A stretch of 64,000 nucleotides of DNA from Scalesia atractyloides (Eukaryota; Streptophyta; Magnoliopsida; Asterales; Asteraceae), in contig CAMTDV010000017.1 in NCBI GenBank assembly GCA_947069175.1, positions 39,751,126 to 39,815,125 of the forward strand, given 5' to 3'. The notes under the pieces are model-generated. The model was not told where the DNA came from. It made no database searches and was given only the letters and a program-made list of their open reading frames with translations. Shown in pieces: positions 59,201 to 64,000 of the stretch (its first letter is position 1; every line of letters begins with the position of its first letter). Both the position numbers and the translations under genes were made by a program.

Positions 59201-59536
59201 CAGAAGAGGTATACGAACAATTTTCTCGAAACAGATTACTTCAGCATGGTGTTTTGTTAACCAGTCCATTCCAATGACGTCAAAACTCCCAATTTGCATT
59301 GGTGTGAGGTCAATGGGAAAAAGATGGTTATTGAGGTTTAGTTGACAATTGAAAATAATGGAATCAAGTAAAAGGGGTTTGCCATTAGCTATTTCTACCG
59401 TTAAAGGTTTTCCTAGCTTAGTTTGGGGCATCAAAAGAAAAGGTTCAAATGCTATGGATACAAAACTTCTATCGGCACCTGAATCAAAAAGAATAGAAGC
59501 AGGATGGTTATTAACAAGGAACATACCGTTAACCAC
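56227..59536 (-). pseudogene. Broken gypsy pol of the second chromovirus
   Basis: Protease with ILFDSGADRSFVS (59189-59536). RT start with VKKKDGSFCMCIDYRELNKL and FSKIDLR (to 58665), then a TGA within the LRSGYHQ motif. RT second half (58167-58580) with MPFGLTNAPA and FINDIL, where the family has FIDD, so a catalytic Asp is Asn. RNase H (57782-58099). Then a frameshift, YHPGKANVVADALSR, and further breaks near 57480-57540. Integrase core (56621-57238) has ISDRDARF, but TKNTIQTLE stands where SERTIQTLE is usual, so the third catalytic acidic residue appears replaced by Lys. The C-terminal chromodomain-like region (56227-56646) has RWESKRGPEFTWE and KYPHLF. The product would be inactive. Confidence 0.93.
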
Positions 59537-59581
59537 GTTATTGTCAGCACGAGCCTCATTAGCATTCAGGTTAAATGCGCG

Positions 59582-60667
59582 TCAACGAGTTGGATTAGCA
59601 TTAACAAGCTTCGGGCAATTGTTTCGGTAGTGAGTAAGATCACCACAATTATAGCAGGATCCAGGTGGGAAATGAGGGCGGTTAGGTATTGCTTGATTTT
59701 GAATAGGATTTGGAACAGTTTGGTTCAGGGTAGGCGCAGAACGACAGACGTTGGCCAAGTGACCAAATCGTCCACAGAGGGTACATTGGCGACATGGTAA
59801 ATGATGTTGGTGATGACGGTTACATCGGTTGCACAAGAGTGCAGTACCAACATATTGTTTCTTAGCAGGAGGTTGAGCTGGTTGGTTGGGGGTAACTTGG
59901 TTAGTTGCGGTAACAACAGTAAAATTCTTTGAAGCCTTACGCTTCCTTGAATTTCTAGGAGGTTCAGTTTTGGTTTCTTTTGGTTTCTCTGGGGTATTCT
60001 TAGCAGATTGTTTCTTGTCACTTTTGCGGAAAAGTTTCCCTTTCTTGACTTGAGAATTGGTTAGAGTTGCGGCTAGTTCAATAGCTTCCCTAACGGTGGC
60101 TGGATGGCTACCAGTAACGATGTTTTGAACGGGATCAGGTAAGCCATCAATGTATTTTTCAATGGCCTTATCCAAGGGCGTGATCATAGTGGGATATAGT
60201 AGGCTCAATTCCTCGTACCGATCTGTGTAGGCATGATTCTCGCCACTATCTTGCTTGAGATCGTGGAATTCATTCTCGAGTGCCCTTATCTCATTGCGTG
60301 GGCAAAATTCCTTCATCATGAGAGCTCGAAGTTCTCCCCAAGTTTGTGACATGGCTATAATCGCACCTCGTTCTCTCATGATCCCATTCCACCATGTGAG
60401 TGCTCTTTTCTGGAATACGCTTGAAGCAAACGCTACTTTGCGCTCATTGGGACACTGACAATGGTGGAAAGTGTTCTCGATGCTTTCAAACCATTGTAGG
60501 AGCCCAGTAGCTCCTTCAAACCCACAAAACTGGGGTGGTTTAGCCGAATTGAAATGTTTGGAATTACACAGTACATTGTTGTTGTTATTGTTATTGTTGA
60601 GTTTATTGAGTTGGGTCACAAGGTTTGGAAGTATCGCAACCATTTGCTGAGCCATCGTAGCTGCCAT
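59582..60667 (-). CDS. Gag protein of the second chromovirus, intact frame
   Basis: 361 residues from an ATG at 60667-60665 to a TGA at 59584-59582. After an N-terminal asparagine run (about residues 24-31) comes the gag core: GFEGATGLLQWFESIENTF, then FQKRALTWWNGIM, LMMKEFCPRNEIRALENEF and LPDPVQNIVTGSHPATV. A lysine-rich basic linker follows. Two zinc knuckles of the CX2CX4HX4C type lie at about 295-308 (CTLCGRFGHLANVC) and 338-351 (CYNCGDLTHYRNNC). Gag forms the virus-like particle and binds element RNA. The TGA falls where related elements continue into protease in one frame, so it probably results from one substitution rather than being a programmed end. It is the only full-length retroelement frame in the window. 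Confidence 0.9.
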   Translation of the reverse strand: MAATMAQQMVAILPNLVTQLNKLNNNNNNNNVLCNSKHFNSAKPPQFCGFEGATGLLQWFESIENTFHHCQCPNERKVAFASSVFQKRALTWWNGIMRERGAIIAMSQTWGELRALMMKEFCPRNEIRALENEFHDLKQDSGENHAYTDRYEELSLLYPTMITPLDKAIEKYIDGLPDPVQNIVTGSHPATVREAIELAATLTNSQVKKGKLFRKSDKKQSAKNTPEKPKETKTEPPRNSRKRKASKNFTVVTATNQVTPNQPAQPPAKKQYVGTALLCNRCNRHHQHHLPCRQCTLCGRFGHLANVCRSAPTLNQTVPNPIQNQAIPNRPHFPPGSCYNCGDLTHYRNNCPKLVNANPTR

Positions 60668-61295
60668 TTTGGCATTTTGGGTAGGGTCGCGACGAGGAGG
60701 CGTTCTAAAAGAGAAGAAAGTATGAGTGAAAATGAGTGTGGTTGATAAAGGATAGTTAAAAAGAAATATTAAAATATTGACGAAGCATAAGGAGTGTATC
60801 CATTTATTCTTTACTTAAACGAATAAACGGCACAGTGACTAATCAAAGTAAATGGGTCTTTATAATGTATAGCTAAGACATGCTTTAGCCTATAAGTGGA
60901 CACTCACCCCAAGAGTTCCCAGGTAAGAGTGACTGGTCCGATTAAGTGGATTTGTACGAACACTCTAGCCTTAGACAGAAAACTCAGGGTACAGGCATCC
61001 ACCCTTCCAGATTGCACGTGTTCATATTATGAAAACCCAAATTTTGATGAGATTTTGAAAACTTTTAAAGCTTAAAAGCCTACAAACAAATCATCTAAGG
61101 ATACATGATGATTTCATGTAAAATTTTTGGAAACTTTTGACTTTTAAGAATCAATTTGAGCTTTTTGTTATCACCTAAGGATAGGTGATGGTATTGTATT
61201 AAAAATCTAAAGGCAAGATAACTCGCGTTGGGATCCTAGGAAGGTTATAGTCTAGGTCAAAAGTATTTCTAATAACCTAATTCCCTATAACCATG
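60668..61295 (-). other. Leader of the second chromovirus
   Basis: Non-coding region between primer site and gag start. It holds TATCACCTAAGGATAGGTGATG near 61169-61190, an inverted repeat (ATCACCT..AGGTGAT), and no other recognised feature. Confidence 0.6.
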
Positions 61296-61307
61296 GCTCT
61301 GATACCA
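61296..61307 (-). other. Primer-binding site of the second chromovirus
   Basis: The - strand reads TGGTATCAGAGC three bases inside the 5' LTR, matching the initiator Met tRNA 3' end as in the other two LTR elements with a visible primer site. Confidence 0.93.
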
Positions 61308-61310
61308 ACC

Positions 61311-63078
61311 TGTAACACCCCGACCGCATAGTAAAACAAACCGTGGTGGAAACGTTGGGGGGTCACGTTACAAATTGATTCAAACACATGGTAAATAAAG
61401 TTTGGTATTATTGAACTTATAAATTACATCGTCTTTAGAGAATTCTAAACAAAATACAACAACTATTTTATTTTTAATCAAGCTAAGGCCAGCGTCCATC
61501 CTATGTGTAGTATACTTGATCATGCATTAGTACATGAAACATATGTGAAAATAAAGTCAACATTGAATGCTGGCGAGTAACATAGGTTTTGTCACGACTC
61601 ATGGTTTTTGAATATTGAATGATGTTTAATGAACTTCAATAGTTGATATTTTAAATATTTTTTTGTAGCCATGAACCTTTGACAAAAATGTTTCTTTTGT
61701 AAGATCGTATGAGAAATCATCTGATTTAAGAGAAACATTGTATGGTTTACTTAGAAACCATTTTTGAGCTTGTATGAACCAACAAAATGTCTTGTATTGT
61801 ATAAACATATATCCTTGTATAAACCAAAGGTCTTGTTTTGTATATAGAACAATTTGCCTTTTTGTATAAAACAAGTGAGGTTTGTTGGCAAATACGTTCA
61901 AGCCTTGTTGACTGTCGGACAAACCTTTATAAATAAAGGTCTGTCAAATGTGTTGCACAGTTTCTGTCATTCCCAGAGGAAACTTCCAAACAAACCAAGG
62001 AAGCGGGAATGGGGTTGTCAATCCTATGGTACCATAACATACTACCGGTTGGCGTGATCAAAGTTAATGAATGTATCATTGTCATGTTCAACGTACCATC
62101 AAGTTTCATACAATGTAAAGCATGTTGTGTATATAAACCATAGGTAAATAGTTTTGTTATTGTGGAAATATATAATTCACCTCCAATTATGTAAAAGAGG
62201 GGAATTATGTATTCACAAGAACCATAAGTAGTAAGTATATTTTGAAAGATAGTTTAGCACATATGAATCACCTTAAAATATTTAGAAACATAAAGAAGGG
62301 GAACTATGTACTCGCCTGTAGCCTTAGGATTTTTAACTTAAAGCTTCCTGGTGCAAATTCTGAGTTCCTAATAATAATACAATGCGTCACGTGTTAGTAA
62401 AATAACCCATGTCACTTTAGCCACACAAAACGAGACAGAACCCCAACGGACTTAGTCAGGCAGAGCCTTGACATGCATTGGTGGGTCCTAAATCAATCGG
62501 GTAGGGTGGCCATATTACACGAGACAGAACCCCAACGGACTTAGTCAGGAAGGGCCTCGACATGCGTTGGTGGGTCCTAAATCAATCGGGTAGGGTGACG
62601 AATTAAGGATCAGGGGTTAAAATACTTACAACGGAGCAGAGCTTTGCAGGTTTAGGGGGGGCTTGGGGACTCGGACAGAGTTTAGAGAGAGTAAGAGATG
62701 TCAATTTTCGATCGAACTGAGCGATTTGAACTCGTCCTAGGACGCTCTTTTTATACCCAAATTTATCTTCTCCCGCGCGTCGCTCAGGGAGACAGGGATT
62801 CTCTCGCGTGGCGCGGGGGGGGGGGGGTCAGCTAGGCTAGACTGCCACAGGTCTTAGGTAGGTTGGACACGTGTCGCGAAACGGAGCCACGTGTCCTGGC
62901 ACCCTCCCGCGCGTCGCGAGAGATGACAGGGATTTTGGCGCATGGCGCCTGGGATGTCCATTTTTTTGCTCTCGACAGCGTGATTAAGGTCCTTGTAAGA
63001 TTAAGTACTTTGTAAACAATTTTATTAAAAACATAACCGATCGAAAGGAACAACGGTAGAAATTTTGCAAGTGTTACA
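61311..63078 (-). repeat. 5' LTR of the second chromovirus
   Basis: 1,768 bp, collinear with 54483-56219 with scattered differences. It carries the same ~90-bp direct duplication (about 62440-62605) and a G run of about 13 at 62815-62827 where the other LTR has GGGGGAGG. Confidence 0.92.
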
Positions 63079-63310
63079 GTTTTATATGAAAATCATGATT
63101 AAAACCATTTTATGTGCAATAAGGGCATTATCGTCATTTAAGAACGTAATACAAGAACTTGTACTTAAACTTAATTTTTTCTTTAAATCTGAATTGAGAT
63201 CCCAAAATATCCTATTTATGATATCACATCAGTAGGTAATGAGTTTGATATAATAATTATGTTTAAACCCGTTTTATGCGCCGAAAGGGCATTTCGGTCA
63301 CTTTAAAGCA

Positions 63311-64000
63311 TAATTTACGATATTATACGAAAACTCGATTTATGATCACATTTGTAACATCAAAATATGTTAAACATGTTAACACATCAATACCTAAGTC
63401 ATTTTCAAGTTCATTAGTGTTTAAAACCTTATTTTTGATAAAAAGGAATAGTTAAAGTATGACTTAATAGCGGAAACTTGCATAAGACTCAGATTATTAT
63501 TATGATCATGTATTATAACCTTAGAGGGTTAGGCTACATTATATTACAATCATAACGAAACCTTAAATCATACCTAATCGTTGGCCAAACGGCTCGGAAT
63601 CAAAAGTCAAAGCAAAAGTCAATCTGCTTGACTTTCGACATAGAATTAAGCTCTAAACAAGAAATGATGAGTTGGACATGCTTAGACATGTCCTAACTTG
63701 TTTTATAAACTGATATAATGCTAAAACTTCATGTTTTAATAGTTAAAAAATTGATTAATTTGCAAAGTTTATGTTTTTGACCATTTATTTAATAAAGTGT
63801 TGACTCGCCATTTCACCTACTTATGGTGATCTTTAGAAGGTATGATCCCAGGGGATTATAACCTTCATAATTACGATCACGTAGCCACGTTTGGATCAAA
63901 CATTGCTTGACCATATTGGTCATAATCGAAAGTCAAACTGTTTGACTTTCAGCTAATAAATAGCCCATAAATGAAATAGTCTATGAAAGAACACTTACTT
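63311..64000. other. Right flank, AT-rich part of the outer element
   Basis: No gene. AAAGTCAA..CTGCTTGACTTTCGAC (63606-63640) and AAAGTCAAACTGTTTGACTTTC (63930-63951) are two copies of a CAAACxGTTTG-type inverted repeat block about 320 bp apart, probably another tandem repeat of the outer element. Confidence 0.45.

Larger units (their letters stand above)
54483..63078 (-). mobile_element. Second Ty3/gypsy chromovirus, complete but defective
   Basis: 8,596 bp with LTRs 54483-56219 and 61311-63078. Flanking 5-mers are GTTTA (54478-54482) and GTTTT (63079-63083), a target duplication with one change. The - strand order is LTR, primer site, gag, protease, RT, RNase H, integrase, chromodomain-like tail, polypurine tract, LTR. 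The family differs from the first chromovirus: its LTRs are shorter, start TGTAACACCCCGACCGC on the + strand, and lack the CAAGTTCG palindromes. Its pol is broken in several places, but gag is one open frame. Confidence 0.95.
53990..63310. repeat. ~155-170-bp tandem repeat, split by the inner chromovirus
   Basis: Five degenerate units, each with TATGCGCCGAAAGGGCATTT-like sequence followed by GGTCATTTA, and AATATCAGTAGG upstream. Motif positions are about 54036, 54191, 54355, 63110 and 63277. Only 53990-54482 and 63079-63310 belong to the repeat; the middle is the inserted element. With the insertion removed, spacing stays at about 150-170 bp across the junction. Confidence 0.8.
52500..64000. 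mobile_element. Outer LTR-type element, truncated by window end
   Basis: It starts TGTCAAACCCCGATTCACGG at 52500 directly within the NAM-associated exon; ATGAC (52495-52499) is the presumed left target duplication. Its sequence continues on both sides of the inner chromovirus (54483-63078), as shown by a shared tandem repeat on each side. The other end lies beyond 64000, so LTR length and family are unknown. No coding sequence of its own is visible. Confidence 0.6.

Overview
This is a plant nuclear window, almost certainly from a eudicot. Genes have GT-AG introns, the intergenic DNA is AT-rich, and most of the sequence is layered LTR retrotransposons and MITEs. The repeat style (long chromovirus LTRs ending in GGTTGGGGTGTGACA, several hAT-like MITEs) suggests a composite (Asteraceae), but that is inference. 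No bacterial operons, CRISPR arrays or confident tRNA/rRNA genes were seen.

Only two protein-coding genes look intact and host-derived. The first is a PHYTOCHROME INTERACTING FACTOR 3-like bHLH gene on the + strand (coding 22372-25381, eight coding exons giving a clean 532-codon frame, plus a 5' UTR intron). The second is a single-exon DUF868 gene on the - strand (28331-29224). Three host-type gene remnants are also present: a degenerate C-terminal part of a GH38 alpha-mannosidase gene (about 12922-16330), split by a solo LTR; two spliced-looking exons of an unidentified gene near 18.1-18.4 kb; and a broken NAM-associated/Myb-SANT-like gene at 51633-52499.

Layout: 0-3.9 kb holds a hAT-like MITE and low-complexity DNA. 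3.9-9.3 kb is a three-level nest: a long-inverted-repeat element, split by a solo-LTR-like insertion, itself split by a MITE. 9.3-16.3 kb has AT-rich DNA, a tandem array of about 150-bp units, a promoter-like leader and the mannosidase relic. 21.6-29.2 kb is the gene island. 30.3-33.3 kb is a tandem duplication flanking a truncated copia element. 33.5-48.3 kb is a copia wreck into which a complete 11.4-kb Ty3/gypsy chromovirus (33741-45157, duplication AACAT) inserted, and into whose gag a 552-bp hAT MITE then inserted (duplication GCCGGAGG). 49776-51394 is a solo LTR. From 52500 to beyond the window end is another LTR-type sequence that received a second chromovirus (54483-63078).

The most unusual signal is that three different repeat families here carry arrays of short, near-perfect palindromes whose arms contain TTCG and CGAA: CAAGTTCG-NN-CGAACTTG in the chromovirus LTRs, CTTCGTACGAAG in the copia LTR and leader, and TTCGAGATG-GG-CATCTCGAA in a 46-bp tandem array. 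A second point of interest is the PIF3-like 5' UTR, which has one short uORF in its first exon and a poly-isoleucine uORF made by an (ATT)n microsatellite in the adjacent intron. Coordinates of insertions are supported by target-site duplications read by eye; nothing was computed or searched.
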